Assembly (NCBI GenBank): GCA_024516155.1
Contig: JAJJXM010000062.1
Location: forward strand, 1-64,000
From: Pyronema omphalodes
Taxonomy: Eukaryota; Ascomycota; Pezizomycetes; Pezizales; Pyronemataceae
Length of the DNA stretch: 64,000 nt
Direction of reading: 5' to 3'
The translations under genes were made by a program, and so were the position numbers. Positions 47,522 to 60,475 of this stretch are shown here, in pieces. Each line of letters starts with the position of its first letter. Positions within the stretch are counted from its first letter, which is position 1. The notes under the pieces were generated by a model. It was given only the letters and a program-made list of their open reading frames with translations, searched no databases and was not told the origin of the DNA.

Positions 47522-49846
47522 CGTTTTGATGGGGCCGACTGCAATTTCGACGGGTCGTTGGTGGCGGGTTGGTGCGCGACGGGAAATGGAGAAAAGCGGT
47601 CCACTCGACGCGGTACGCGGCTCATTTTCATCTCGAACAAGATGATGTAACCCTAACCCTACTAAAGTGTTAATTTTGTACTTGAACTTTCATTATCGCT
47701 GGTAACACAGGTAACTTACGATGATTTAAGCTCCCGAGCCTTGCTTAAAGTGACATGTTATGATGGCGCAACCCAGGTACCAGACGCAGAGAAGGTATGA
47801 GCCCCGCCGGAAGAAGCCGAGCGACGAAGCGAGTGATGGTCCATGGTGTCTGTTTTATGATTGGTTTTTTATTTGAGGCCTGGTTTCTAACGAAATTTAC
47901 ATGACAAAGCGATAGACTGTTATCAAGGTGGGGTAAATTAATTTTTGATTTTCAGGTGATATAAGCCCTCCACTTTCTTCATTGACCAAAATCTTCGAAG
48001 TTCGAAATACTGTTTCAACCTCTAAAAAGCCATTGCAATATCGAAATATTAAAATTCTCCAAGACCGGCTGTAGCCAGAGACCACGAGGAGCACCTAAAA
48101 CATCAGCCGCTCCTCTGTATATACACATATAAGGGAACACGTGTCGACCTTAGTCTCATTCCAGGAGAAAGCTGAGAGTATCGGATTCTCAGAAGTTCGA
48201 CAATACCGATAATACCATTGGTAATATATGGTTGGGGGCTCCGATTTCTTTTACTCAAACGATTATTTCTTGGCCAAAGAAATTCTAAAAGGAATTGTTG
48301 CGCAAATCTCTGCTCCATACACATCCCGACGGATAGTCCTCAGAAGTGGTCCAGGACTATGTCACTGCTCACAACCCGTTCAAAGCTTTAAAGAGTTTGA
48401 ATCTGGGCTCCCATATAGTTTTTTGAACCTGGGAATATAAAAACTTGGAATCTCTGATGTTTACAATGGTTTATGGAGGGTTGCATGTGTGGAGCTCTTC
48501 CAAAAAATATAATCGCAGGTGTCGGATACGCCTACGCCTGTTCGTGAAAGCAGTACAGACACGTGCTGAAGAATTAGGATACACATTTTGTGGTGTAATT
48601 CATGAATTTCATGGCGGTCAAGACAGTCTTTTGGTTGATCATCTCACCATGGACATGGTGGAAATTTACATTGAAATGTTTTGTTCGTGTTATAATAGTC
48701 AGGATCAAGATGTTCTGTAGGAAACCTTACGACCACTAACTAGTCATCGTTGACGCTTATCAGCTTCAAGCTGCCATTACTAAAGCTATATTGAACAGAA
48801 ACTGAAAATGATCCGTACGTGTAATTTGTAATATTGAAGTAGAGAACAGAAGAAAGAGAAGTGGGGAAGAGGCACAGATGAAAAGGCAATACTGTAGAGA
48901 GACAAGAGCGGGAATGCAGACAAGAATGCAGGTGAGAGTGAAGCTGAGAGTGAAGCTAAGGATAACCGCAGAGAAGATTCCAGGTTCTTATTAAGCTGAG
49001 ATAGTAAATTATTATGCGAGGAAGAAAGAAAACGAAATAGAATAACACGGGGATGATCCATTTTTCAATGTCGCTATTTCTCAATACATGCCAAAATAGC
49101 AACGAGAAAAACCCTAAACCCTACAGAACCTACTCTTAGTACCCCTTATGACAAATACTAGTCAGGTTTGAACGAAGTAAATCGATCACATGCAGTACGT
49201 TAAAATTCCTCATTCCAAATAACTACGCCTAATTAGCCTGCATTCAGCACCATCGGCTGGGCTAATCAGAGAGACCACCACCCTTCTCGGCAGCCTCCGT
49301 GCCTTCAGCACTCGATGGTGTTTCTGACTGTCGGCGGTACTCAAAACCGGTTTTGTATAAACCGTTACCGGGAAACTCTGATTACTTTTCTCCGATATAT
49401 TGTAAACAAACAAATTATTCACAACAATTGGTATCATTTCTCTATATGATGAGAGATAATTATGCATTCAACAGATACGCAGTTTTCATACATGCTGCTT
49501 AAGGTAAGCCTGGATTCCTGTCATTGGAGTAGCAACGCACAAGTAAAAGTCTCAGCACACGCCGCATAGACTCACCCAAAAATAAAAGGGTCATAACAGA
49601 AAGACATCTCAATTGGAATGTTCCAACCGATATTTTATGGAGGCTCTTTTAGTCTGAGGATTCTGACGCGCTTTCACACGCTTAGGCAAAAATAGATTAG
49701 AGTTACTGCATCTCTGGATCAGCTTAGCTCTCGTACCTGGCTTCGAGCAATAATCTGGGGTATGATAACTCAGCCTTTATTCATCTCAATCTCCGCCCAA
49801 TCTCTCATATTTAAAATCTTTCATCATATGACACTTTGTACCCATA
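47522..49846. other. Spacer upstream of the BAH-PHD gene
   Basis: About 2.3 kb. Contains a telomere-like AACCCTAACCCTAC at 47649-47662, 128 bp before the BAH-PHD start codon, and AACCCTAAACCCTAC near 49110. Open frames 48228-48440 and 48445-48720 (plus) have no ATG context, domain or splice support that I can defend. Confidence 0.5.
47649..47662. promoter_or_regulatory. AACCCTAA-type motif
   Basis: AACCCTAACCCTAC lies close upstream of the BAH-PHD gene. AACCCTAA boxes are known upstream elements bound by Tbf1/Teb1-like telobox factors in fungi. Position supports a promoter role; binding is inference. Confidence 0.35.
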
Positions 49847-50212
49847 CAGTCGACTCGGGTTATAAGGGTACTATCTATAAGAATACCCACTGTAGAAGGG
49901 TACCTGCCGCGGTCCCGACGGTTTTTGTATGGGAATTAAGGGTATCACAGTGTACTAGAATATCCTTATGAAAATGCCGAAAATTTGTATGGTACCCTTA
50001 TACAGTGGGGCAGCTGGTGATGTGGCTATAGTACAATTTGTGTGGCTATGGTGCAATTTGTGTGGCGCTAGGACTCCACTTACCTCCGCACTACCCCGGC
50101 TCTGTGCATCTCGATCAATCACTCGTGCCAAGCCTCTCGGTCTTTAAGAATATACATCATATAAGGGTAGACCCTTTCGGTCCCGGCGTACCCTTATAGA
50201 CCGAGTCGACTG
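49847..50212. mobile_element. TA-flanked MITE, Tc1/mariner (pogo/Fot-like) type
   Basis: 366 bp bounded by terminal inverted repeats. The left end CAGTCGACTCGGGTTATAAG and the reverse complement of the right end CAGTCGACTCGGTCTATAAG match over 24 bp with two mismatches. Both ends are flanked by TA (49845-49846 and 50213-50214), the target duplication of the Tc1/mariner superfamily. There is no transposase frame. A nested inverted repeat (about 49886-49904 against 49991-50009, one mismatch in 19) and further GGTCCCG and AAGGGTA words lie inside, so the element is internally palindromic and may contain a related inserted copy. Confidence 0.85.
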
Positions 50213-50214
50213 TA

Positions 50215-51382
50215 GTATTCATCCACATGATTGGACGACACGTTCCATGGCTTTTTCAACAATGCCTAATTCGAGCATGCATTGGAACTAGTAAGCAACA
50301 TCCATATCAAGACCCTGAGTTATGAGCTGTCGTTTCACATTACCGAAATCGCTTCAATCCGAAACCATGACAACACCGTTGCAACCATACAGACCCCAGA
50401 ACCCGGAAGCCAGCGGTAAATGATTGGCGGTGCAAGTATTAGAGGATAGCGCTTCCACACGCGGTGTGATACAACTTTACCTTCCTCCAAGATGTGCAAA
50501 TAAACTTTATAACGCCCTGTAAGTTAAAATATTGGTCCTATGTAAGTTTTTCATACTTCGAACACACGTGTTGTTAACCCAGAAAATATAACTCCGATTC
50601 AAGTCAAGATGTCTCTAGAGAGTTAAAAATTGTAGTCATCGTTGCTGTAATCATTCCGACACTTGATTCTTGGCGACTACTGTCTTAGCCCCCTTCGTAG
50701 TTTTATGCATAAGTTCCTACGTAGATCCGCCATCAAAGTGGGGCAAACCTAATTCCATCGACGTTGGAAAGGCACCGGATCTTGACAGGTCTTAAAGCTC
50801 ATTGGAAACACAGCTATCAGAACATTGTTGGCATGTGTTACATTGCAGTCTATGTATATGGTGCACCATACAATAGGTTATTTACGCAATGCTCTGTATT
50901 CTTGGCGACATAGGTTACTGGTCTCACATCCAATTCATCAGTCTTGAGGAACACTCTATTTATGCAGGCTACAGGGAAAAGGGAGACTTTTTCAAATTTG
51001 AACCGCTCCGCTTCGTTGATGACCGACGGATCGACATTCATATCTTTAACCTTCGCGAACCTAGGGCAAGACGCCGTTTATCAATTGGTCATAGGCATAA
51101 GACAGCGTTTGATGCAGCCGGTGCTCATTTCCCAAAATAGTAAAAGTTTGTATCGGATTTCATTTTCCTCTAACATCTTGGAGTCATTAGTCGCATTAAT
51201 ACCGTTGTCTTTACCAGTGTAACCATCACGGCTAGTCCGGGAACACAAGGATAAATACGAGGTTTCTCTGTGTAACAAGATCAGGAAGATCCCTCATATT
51301 AAGCGTCTTTCGTATTCATATTCCAAAAAATTTTCGATTATCGTTCCTCAATTGTCAATCGGAATACTTGGAGGCAATTACG
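50215..51382. other. Spacer upstream of the membrane protein gene
   Basis: No supported gene. Presumed promoter of the plus-strand gene starting at 51383. Confidence 0.45.
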
Positions 51383-53054
51383 ATGCTCACGAAAATAATA
51401 CTAACGTTATCACTCCTGTTGTCGACACAGGCTGCGCTATTGAATGAGACGGACTATACATTTTCAATATCTGCGTACAATTCCGCCATCGACGAACTTG
51501 ATAAAGTCCTCAAGAAAGTCTCAGTCGGCGATGTTCTCACTGCGGCAAAATATAAACCCCTCGCCTACTCACAGTGGATGCGTGACGCACCATACTTCAT
51601 AAAAGGCTTCCGATGGTCTCAAAAAAATCCAGCAGATGAGACCGACACTGAATGGTCCCCGCAAGGTCTAACAACAAGCTGGGATACTGGTTATGCCAGT
51701 GGTTCAGTTGATGGACACGACAATATCTTGCTTGTTTCATGGAATGACCAGCGCAACAAAACTGGAGCCTCTTCAGAGGCTGGAAAGGGCGTCCGAGTCT
51801 CTTTCTTGCGAAATTCACTTGGCCAGGGAATTTCTCCGGTAAACCGTGCATACACACATGCATTACTGGTAGAGCCCTTTATGAACGGCCAAAACGCGGA
51901 CTATAGACTTCTCGAAAATGTCATCAGCGGCGGTATTGTCTGGCGAGGCAATTATCTATACATCACTGACCGAAGCCTTGGCCTTCGTGTTTTTGATCTG
52001 AAACACATCTATCAAGTTAAGAATGATGATTCGGTTGGCAAAAACGGCAATACCTACTCCGGCGGAGGCTACGACTACGTGATCCCCCAAGCTTAGTATG
52101 TCTCCTTCACTATTATTTCCTTTAATCAGTTCCTCCCATAACAACTACTAACCCATCCCTAGCACCTTCACCAAATCGACTCCCCGCGGCGTTTCCTTTT
52201 CCCCCAACTCTATCTCCTTAGACCGGAATACAGATCCCCCATGCCTCTTCCTCAGCAGTGCCATACCAGGCGGCACTAACACAACCTTCGCCCGTTTCTT
52301 TCTCAACAACACCTCTAATCTTCTCTCAATTACCAAGTCCTCCGCACCAACAAAGTCAGTAGCAACATGGGCATACGATGCTCTCATCTCAAACACCGAA
52401 GGTGCCACCTTCGCAAATGGAAACTACTGGCTCACCAGTAACGACGGCGATAACGTCAAGGGAGAACTATACCAATGGTTTCCCGGAAAAACAACAGATG
52501 GATACACCATCTTTCCTCCCGGCGTGCAAGGAATTGCGTATAAACCTGCTGGTGATGAATTATGGGTTGTCGGTAGTGTTCCGGGGAAGAGATACGTCAT
52601 GGCTCTTGACGCCGGCTTGAAGAATGCTACATTAGAGCAAGTTCCTGCAGCTCCAACAGGGGATGTAAATGATGGTTCTTCTGGCGCACCTGCTGATTCC
52701 AATGCCCCGTCAACGAGCAAGATGTCAAGCGGAGCTATTGCAGGGACTGTGGTGGGGGTTCTAGTTGCCGTGGCTTTGGTGAGCGGGGGAATATTTATGA
52801 TCATGAGAAGGAAAAAGGCGGCACAGACATCGAGAGCACGGGATTCACTTCCTTTGAAGCCGGAGCTTTTGGGGGATGCAGGGGCTATAGGAACAGGACA
52901 GGCTTGGGGGAGTAAAAAGGAACTGGCGAATGAGCAGCATGTAGTTCCGGCGCAGGAACTACCACAGGACGTAGAGAGGTATGAGCTTGGAGCAGGGAGG
53001 GATGCGGTAAGAGAAATTACAGGTGTGCAGGCGGAGGGGGCGCGGCGAGAGTAG
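51383..53054 (+). CDS. Secreted-pathway single-pass membrane protein with large ectodomain, function unknown
   Basis: Exons 51383-52095 and 52163-53054 (donor GTATGT, acceptor CCCTAG, phase 2) give 534 aa. A signal peptide (MLTKIILTLSLLLSTQA) is followed by about 400 residues rich in Trp, Gly and Asn with repeated short strand motifs (DNILLVSWND, IVWRGNYLYITDRSLGLRVF, ATFANGNYWLTSND, GIAYKPAGDELWVVGSV). These suggest a beta-propeller-like fold. A Ser/Pro/Thr linker follows, then one membrane segment (about 428-452, IAGTVVGVLVAVALVSGG), a stop-transfer MRRKK and a cytoplasmic tail of about 80 residues. Several N-x-S/T sites are present. The layout is like that of fungal cell-surface sensors; no family recognised with certainty. 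Confidence 0.75.
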
Positions 53055-55259
53055 AGGTAAGGGGCGGCAGAGTGGCTGTTGAGAGAAGCACGTCTTGGTT
53101 CTATTTGTAGCACAGTGCACAATGCCTTTGAGGATGGTAAGGTAATGCGATGGAAATGATCCCTTTAAATGTCAATATTTGATTCTTCTTCCTTGTTTAT
53201 TGTTCTTTTCTCTGTAAAACGTTATGAAGTTGAAATTTTAACAATGTTCGAGTGACTTGCTGTGATTGTGCATTGCATTCACTAATCATATCCCTGCTCA
53301 CGAACTCTCACTTTGTCGTTTCAGCCACCGCTTGATTACGGCGAAGGTAGGGCTAAAAACACCTCTAGGATGATGGCAATCCCTAGTTACTTGTATGTAT
53401 GCACTCCAGCCAGTATTGCTCCTGCTTACAAGTGGAGCATAAAAAACTTGATCCTCCACCTTTTATCCATTCCATTCTTCTCTCTGTGCTTTGGAATTTC
53501 AACATCAACTCCATCTCGATGCCTCGCCTACTCGAATTCGTTGGGTCCCTTTCCTCATTTTGCTCACGCGACAGTTCTTCGAACGGGAGAATACGGAGTG
53601 CAAAAACCACGCATTTACGTACGTTTATCCAGTTTTGATCTTTATGCTTCTCCCACGCCATTCCCTCGCATACGTAACCCAGTTCCCCGCTGTCAAGCAG
53701 CCAACCGTACGGCGTCGGTGGGGCCGTCGAAATGTCCAGATGCGGCTGATTATCCGAAGATCGTGGGGTCGAAGCTCATGGAATTCCGTGATCATGGTAA
53801 CCGCACAAAATCAGATCATCTTGTGCCAGAAGCACACTATTGTCATCCAGAGTTCATCGGTTATGGAACTGCCTCAAATGGTTAACGGCTAACGTCAATT
53901 TGTTACAGTTTTATCTCGCAACATATATCGGAAGATTCTTCAGTTGACTCTGACCGAAACTCATATGGTCCGGTGGGTGAATAAAAGACTCATGATCATT
54001 GATCCCTGGTACCTCGTCAGCTTTGGAGAGCACAATTACTTTGGAAGGTTCTTGGACTGATGAATCTGCATGCACCGAGCCCGTCACGCATACCTGTGGT
54101 ACCCTTTGTTGATTTGGAATGCAGTTATTCAGAGCACTCGGGAATCGATCGACCGACTATATACGACTGTTGCTGTCTTCCATGCGTAGATACGCGCAGC
54201 CGATCTACCGATCACCGATTTTTATACAGACCTGTGGTGGCGTCACAGGCACCCGTGGTTTATGTCGTGCATCTAGCAAGCACGACTCGGCGATGGGTCG
54301 ATGGGTCACTCTGGATACGCGCGCTTAACGGGTGCGGGTTATGATGTCATGGGAAAGTCCACAGTCCAGAAAACTTTCATCCGGATATCTCCTCATCCGG
54401 TCTTTTGCCTTTCAACGGCCTTATCGCCATGAATTTGCAGCCCTCTATGACTCGGATGTATTGGGCTTTAATGAGCGTGGCAAGTGAATACCTCGTGGGG
54501 TCAGCCCGCTATGGGTGGCTGAGGGTATCAGACAAAATGTGCAACTTGTTCATCTGACCGGGTACCGGTGCCCGTGTAACGGAGTGTTGGAAGCTAGGCA
54601 GCCAGCTTCGGCACAGCAAGAATCGGTATGCCGACTACATTCCGAGTGAACGAGGATTGTGGGGTGTTTGATCGTCAAAACTTTTCTAGGAAAATTTCTA
54701 CGCACCCGGGTATAATAAATCAATCCAGGATCAACTGATGGAAGTCGATCATATGATCAGATCGTTCAACCCTACCACCATATCCATATGCTTGGAGTTC
54801 AAAGGCTTCTAGATTTCTATAAAGAGTACCAGAAGCTGTGCGCCATGGTTATGAAAACATCCTGGTCCTAGCTTCCCCAGGTTCGTTAATGTATGCCGTG
54901 TGTGTCGCTATCCCCGATGTCGGCAGATTCTGTTGTCTGAATTTATGAAGTTGCAGGTTACAGGTCTCAATTATTGCGACAGAGCAATGTTCGACTTTTC
55001 AATTTTTTCCTTAAGGCTGTACGAGCCAATTTCTACGAATGGTTCCGTGCGACAACGGTGAAAGATTCTAAAAACATTGTGCGCGGAACTGCGGTTGCAT
55101 ATACGTATTATGTACATACTTCACATCACGCCGTTGAAGTAGTTCCCTCCGACTGGTCGATATTTTGAAGGCCTTCGAGCTATTGGAACATGGCGCCATG
55201 GCAGTGTAGAGACGTTGCACGACTTTTGATTCTGATCTTTAACAGGAGGATTTTACTTG

Positions 55260-55292
<33 letters not shown>

Positions 55293-57139
55293 GGATTCTA
55301 CGCAGCTAACTTGAGATTTTATTCACCGCTTCTTTGAAGTTTCTACATAGCTAACTTTGTTTTGTGAATTAATTGGCGTACTTGCCGTTTCCCGCGCTTA
55401 CGATCTTACAATGAGTGCTTTAGTATAGCTACCAAGATGACTTTGTCATGCTCAACAAAACTTACACCGGCTAATTCAAATCAAAGCACCGGTACTTTTG
55501 TGGATGACAGATACATTTCGACCCAGCACCAGCTATAATCCATGATCGCAATGTGGCATTCGTGGCCTCTGATTCGCTGATAATCACAAAATGCGGGGTG
55601 AAGACAGCGCTAAGGCAGCTGGATGAACGGAAAAACTTGGTTGGGCTTCGCTTCCACGCTAGAAAAGCACTCTTCCAGAAAACTGTTTGTGGATTTTCGC
55701 AATTTTGTACAACCATCCGTTTGGAATTTACCCTGGCTACGGTGTGTGTGGGCAGAGTGGGATCGTATTCCCGGGGGGTGGAGTGCATGGCTTGCAGACA
55801 ACTCGTTGCTTGGAAGTCGATCGTGAAGTGAACTGAATCTCGAACCCTATTTCGACGCAAAACCAACGGACGATTTGCACAAGCGCGGCGCCGGAAAACG
55901 AATCTATGTATGTACGATGGCGTTCGACCGCCTCATCGTCATTTCAAGAAGCGGCGTTCACTATGCGGGTTAGATGCAATATCTCCGCAGCTCTTGAAAA
56001 CGGCGGATGTTGATACATAGACCAGGGAATACCATACCTTTAGCTTGGCCATGTCAGGGACGAAACGCGGATGTCCTGGCAAAGGTCTGTCGTTGACAGT
56101 TATTGTCGGGCTCGGTATATCTCTTCCCCGCAAGCTGGGGAAATCGAGGCAGATTCATGGGGTGCGACCCGGGGATGAGAAATGCGGAGTGCGTAGAATA
56201 GATAGATAGTTGTCTTTGTTCAGTGCGCATATATCCGCGATAGACCTCGATAGCCCCGCGGCTTTTTAATAGCATCGTCCGTAGTTCAGGAGCCCGGTAG
56301 AATAGTTTAATATTGGCGATCGTAATGAGTGCATTACTTGTTTACCCTCTAAATGCCATGGTTTGCGCGGCGGCTAAGAAAGTCAGTGAGATCCATCCCA
56401 GAGTTTGATTTCTTTCATTCGACTTGACTTGACCAACACCCTGTCTTGCTTCTCACAACTACACGACCAAAGAAGAGGTTTATTGATCACCAAAAATATC
56501 GTCGCCAGCAATCCTACGACGTGCACGCAGTCAGCATCCACTCAATCTGCCAGATTCCGTGCGCCTGAGAAAGAAACCCCCCTTCGACAGATTATCTACC
56601 TTGCCATAGCCCAGCGCCGCCCTGTGCCTGTCTGCCTCAATCATCTCCCTGACTGAGACTTGACACTGCCCCAGACAGCAACGCGACATTGTTAGATCTG
56701 TTCCAGCACGGACATCAGGGACGACTGAAAGAGGAACGAGGAAATAACGAAGGAAGGAACGGGCAAACGAACGGAAGACTGAGCCTCGAGCCGTTTCACT
56801 GACTTACTGCCCCGGACTTGACAAGCACCGCTACCGACACAGATACCGTTTACCTCAACCTTCTCTCCACCCTTCAACCCGTCTCGCTCCTCACCGTCCA
56901 CTTATATTTACCTTTTCAGGGCACATTCATCCGTCTTCCACTCCAACAACTACATCACCACTGTTCAAGTTGTCGTCATCACCCACCGGATCGCGCACCT
57001 ATCTCCTACAACCCACGGACTTTCACACACGAACCAGTGATCTGATCTACAGAGGACGGAACCTGCCGATAAGCATCTACTCTAGCCGACGGAGAACGAA
57101 CGAAAGACTACAAACTAGAAGGAGTGACGGATAAGGATA
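53055..57139. other. 4-kb stretch without a convincing gene; CreB leader at its end
   Basis: Base composition is balanced rather than AT-rich. Open frames on both strands are broken by stops and show no domain, for example 53313-53885 (plus) and 55866-55471 (minus). A T run of about 30 sits at 55265-55292. The part 56400-57139 is pyrimidine-rich (many TCTCC/CTCAAC words) and is probably promoter and 5' leader of the ubiquitin protease gene. 53300-56300 could be a decayed gene or element; I cannot name it. Confidence 0.45.
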
Positions 57140-60100
57140 ATGTTTACCCAGTTCAAACAGGTGGCTAAGTGGGGAAGTGGGGATCGTTCGGTTAGTGATC
57201 CCTATTGATACCTTTTTATTATTTCTCGTTTGAGTTCTTCCGATTCTATGAATGGCCTACATGCGCATTCCTTTATTTGGACAAAAAAAAAAGAAAAATT
57301 GGCTTGAGTTTTGATTCTTCATTTTTCCTTTCTACGGGTGCTACAAACTGAACTGAACTGTTCGCTGTTGGCTAAACTGTTGTACTGCACCTTGTACCAA
57401 CGGGCTGCGCATGTGTCTTGCTTTGTCTGGTCTTTTTTAAGAGGATGTATACACTGTACTGCACGTGCGGATGAGCTGCGGACTTACAATTCAGTTTGTG
57501 TCATCCAATGTGGTGGTTACATCTGGTTGGTACTGTTATGGCGCTTTGCCGTTGAGCGCCTTTCATATTTCTATTTTGCTGCCCTGCCCTCATGCTTTGT
57601 ACGCTATACACCGCTTAACGTTCTATGTTTAACGTTCTGCGCCTCACGGCTTTCTACTGCCCCCGCTACGTCGTCTCAGCAATATGACTGATGTAGTCCC
57701 CGCATCGTGTCTGACATTATTCCCACCCTCTGCTATTGTTTATGCCCTAATCGTCTTCGACCCTCATCCTATCAAGCTCTTGTGATGGGGTATTCTTCCT
57801 GGCAACGTTTTACTAATAGGTTTTTCTCGCTGATACAGAGCGACTCTAAAAATGACGTAGAGTCGAAAAAGAGATCGAAAAAGCCACCGGGATTAGAGGA
57901 TGTGTTTGGGGATGGACCTTCAAGGCTGGATGGTAGTGATCGCTATTTTGGTATGGAGAATATTATTAGCCAGGCGAGGAATGGTGATGGCGCTGTAAGT
58001 AATAGTGTATGTTTACCCCCATATCTTCGCATACCTTTTTGTACCTCGTCGTACTTTGTCGGACGTTGTCAGGCTAATTCTTTATTGTGTAGAATGGAAA
58101 CACCTGGTACCTAATACTACCTCTGCACGGAAAATAACGAAGAGAATTTAAAGGCTAATACGAGGCGATATAGTTATTGCAACTCGATACTGCAATGTCT
58201 CTTCTACTCGAAACCATTCCGGGAAAATGTCGTCAACTTCCCTACGCGTGGACAACCACCATATCAACCTCCCTCTCCTGGTTTGAAAGATAATTCCAAT
58301 AGGACGCTTTCACGAACACACACCGAGCCTCTACTACCAACGACCTCGGTAAATTCGATACTTGCGGCTACGAGGGCGCGAGAGAAATTGATGACTTCTT
58401 CAAAGGCGGAGAAGAAGATTCCATTGCCAGCTACAGCAATGGTGCAAATGCCAATCAATACTGAGCTCAACAAGGATACATCGGAATACAAGAAGCAGAA
58501 GGCCAGGGATACTGGCCCAATTTTGGATATTGATCAGGGAAACCATCAAGCTTATGGAATGGAGGAATCACTTTTTACTGCGCTGAAAGACATTTTTGAG
58601 AGTGTAATGGCTCATCCAGCGAGAACTGGTGTAGTAAAGCCCAACAAGTTCCTCGAGCTAGTTAGGAGAGGAAATGATATGTACAGCGGCCAGCAACACC
58701 AAGATGCCCATGAATTCTTGAACTATGTTCTGAATGAGGTTATTGATAATGTTGAGGAACATCAGAGGAAGATGCAGAGCACGACACCACCTAAGAATTC
58801 AGGTACTTCCACACCGGTAGAGACACAATCTCTTGTATCAGCAGCTACCAACAGGACCGTGGCTTGGATTCATGAATTATTTGAGGGTTTATTGTCCTCT
58901 GAAACAAAATGCTTGACTTGCGAGAGAGTTTCCCGAAGAGACGAGAAGTTCTTGGATCTTTCTATCGACTTGGAGAAGCACACCTCCGTCACGTCATGTC
59001 TTCGTAACTTCTCCGCCTCTGAAATGTTAACAGAACGCAACAAGTTCCACTGTGATGGCTGCGGTGGTCTCCAGGAAGCTGAGAAGAGGATGAAGATCAA
59101 ACGCCTCCCCAGGATTTTGGCCTTGCACTTGAAACGCTTTAAATATATGGAAGCAACAGGCCGCTTTGAAAAGCTCCACTACAAAGTCGTCTACCCTATG
59201 ACCCTCCGCCTCTTCAATACTTCTGACGAAGCCGACTGTCCTGATAAGCTTTACGAGTTGTATGCAGTCGTTATCCACATCGGAGGTGGCCCCCTCCACG
59301 GTCACTACGTTGCCGTAGTCAAGACCGAAGACAAAGGCTGGCTTCTTTTCGACGATGAGCTGGTCGAGTCCGTCTCCGAGGCCTACGTTCGCAACTTCTT
59401 CGGCGGTAATTCAACCAACATGGCCACGGCCTATGTCTTGTTTTACCAGGAAACCAATTTTGAAAATTTGACACAGGGCTTTTTTGAGAAAACCGACCCC
59501 ATGACGGCAGCGATGCAGGCAGCTATGGAGCAGGCGAGGAACCTTGCAGATATTCCACCACCTGGCTCGCCACTACCTGGTGTGGCAGCCAACGGGGCCT
59601 CCACAAAGCTACAGGCGGAAGTCATGGAGGCTATTCACCCCACTTTGTCTTCCCCCATCCCGATTCCTGATCATCCTCACGACCCTAGGATGCCGGCAAA
59701 TATTGCCGCCGAGCACCCGCCTGTAGTCAAGAGCAAGAAGGAGCGTGAACGGGAGAAGAAAGAAGAGAAAGAACGCGAAAAGGCAGAACGTAAGGCAGCT
59801 AAGGCATCCTCTTCCACTGCCCCTGATGATGGCTCACCTCCGAAATCCGGCATGTCCCGTTTCCGCACCACGTCAAAAAGCTTCAGAGGTCCACCCAAAT
59901 GGCTTGGTGGTGCAAGTAAGGATAAAGACAAAAAGGAAGAGAAACGTAGGGGATCAAGAGACGAAATCAACCATCTCCTCCAGTCTCAACCTAACCGTGA
60001 GGATCGGGGTAGTGTTGCAACCCAAGGAAACCAGGGACCACATGGTAGGAAAAATAGTGTTTACTCCCGTCCTACTTCACAAGATGAAACTCCGGGGTCT

Positions 60101-60475
60101 CCGCTGCCTGTGAGCCCCAATCTCAATGGTGCTTCGACTTTTTACCCCCAGGCCCCCACTAGTCCTACCTTACAGCACTCCGCAACTTTCCCTACACATA
60201 TGCTCTCCACCGCTCCTGGTCAGACCACTAGCAACGGCAACGGAAACGGTCTAGGTATCACGGGTAGCTCCTCTCGACAAAAGGAAAACGCACCTCCTGA
60301 GCAGCCCAAGAAGTCTGGGAAACTTAAGAAGGCAGATAAGCACGCCGACACCCAACCGGACCCGGCAACAGTAGCAGAGAGTAGCGCAAGCGGCTCGGGA
60401 AGGAAGAAGTTGTCAAGCAGTAGACCTAGCATTTTTGGCCTGAGAAAGAAGGCACAGATGCCGGGGTCGGAGTAG
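57140..60475 (+). CDS. creB: Ubiquitin carboxyl-terminal hydrolase, CreB / Ubp9-Ubp13 / USP12-46 type
   Basis: Exons 57140-57190, 57839-57994, 58093-58106 (14 nt) and 58174-60475 give 840 aa with all phases closing. Intron 1 is 648 nt with donor GTTAGT. The USP catalytic core is complete: Cys box [13 protein letters not shown] with Cys74, [20 protein letters not shown], the zinc ribbon CLTC...[16 protein letters not shown], and the His box [13 protein letters not shown] (His451) with WLLFDDELV. The tail is disordered and Lys/Ser/Pro-rich (KERERE-type runs, [13 protein letters not shown]). In Aspergillus CreB acts with the WD40 protein CreC in carbon catabolite repression; CreC is not in this window. 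About 14 extra residues ([11 protein letters not shown] region) sit just before the Cys box. Confidence 0.9.

Noticed and set aside
48445..48720. Plus-strand frame of 91 codons
   Set aside because: No ATG at the start, no recognisable domain and no splice partner found.
57311..57691. 126-codon frame inside creB intron 1
   Set aside because: No domain, weak start context, lies wholly in a phase-consistent 648-nt intron.
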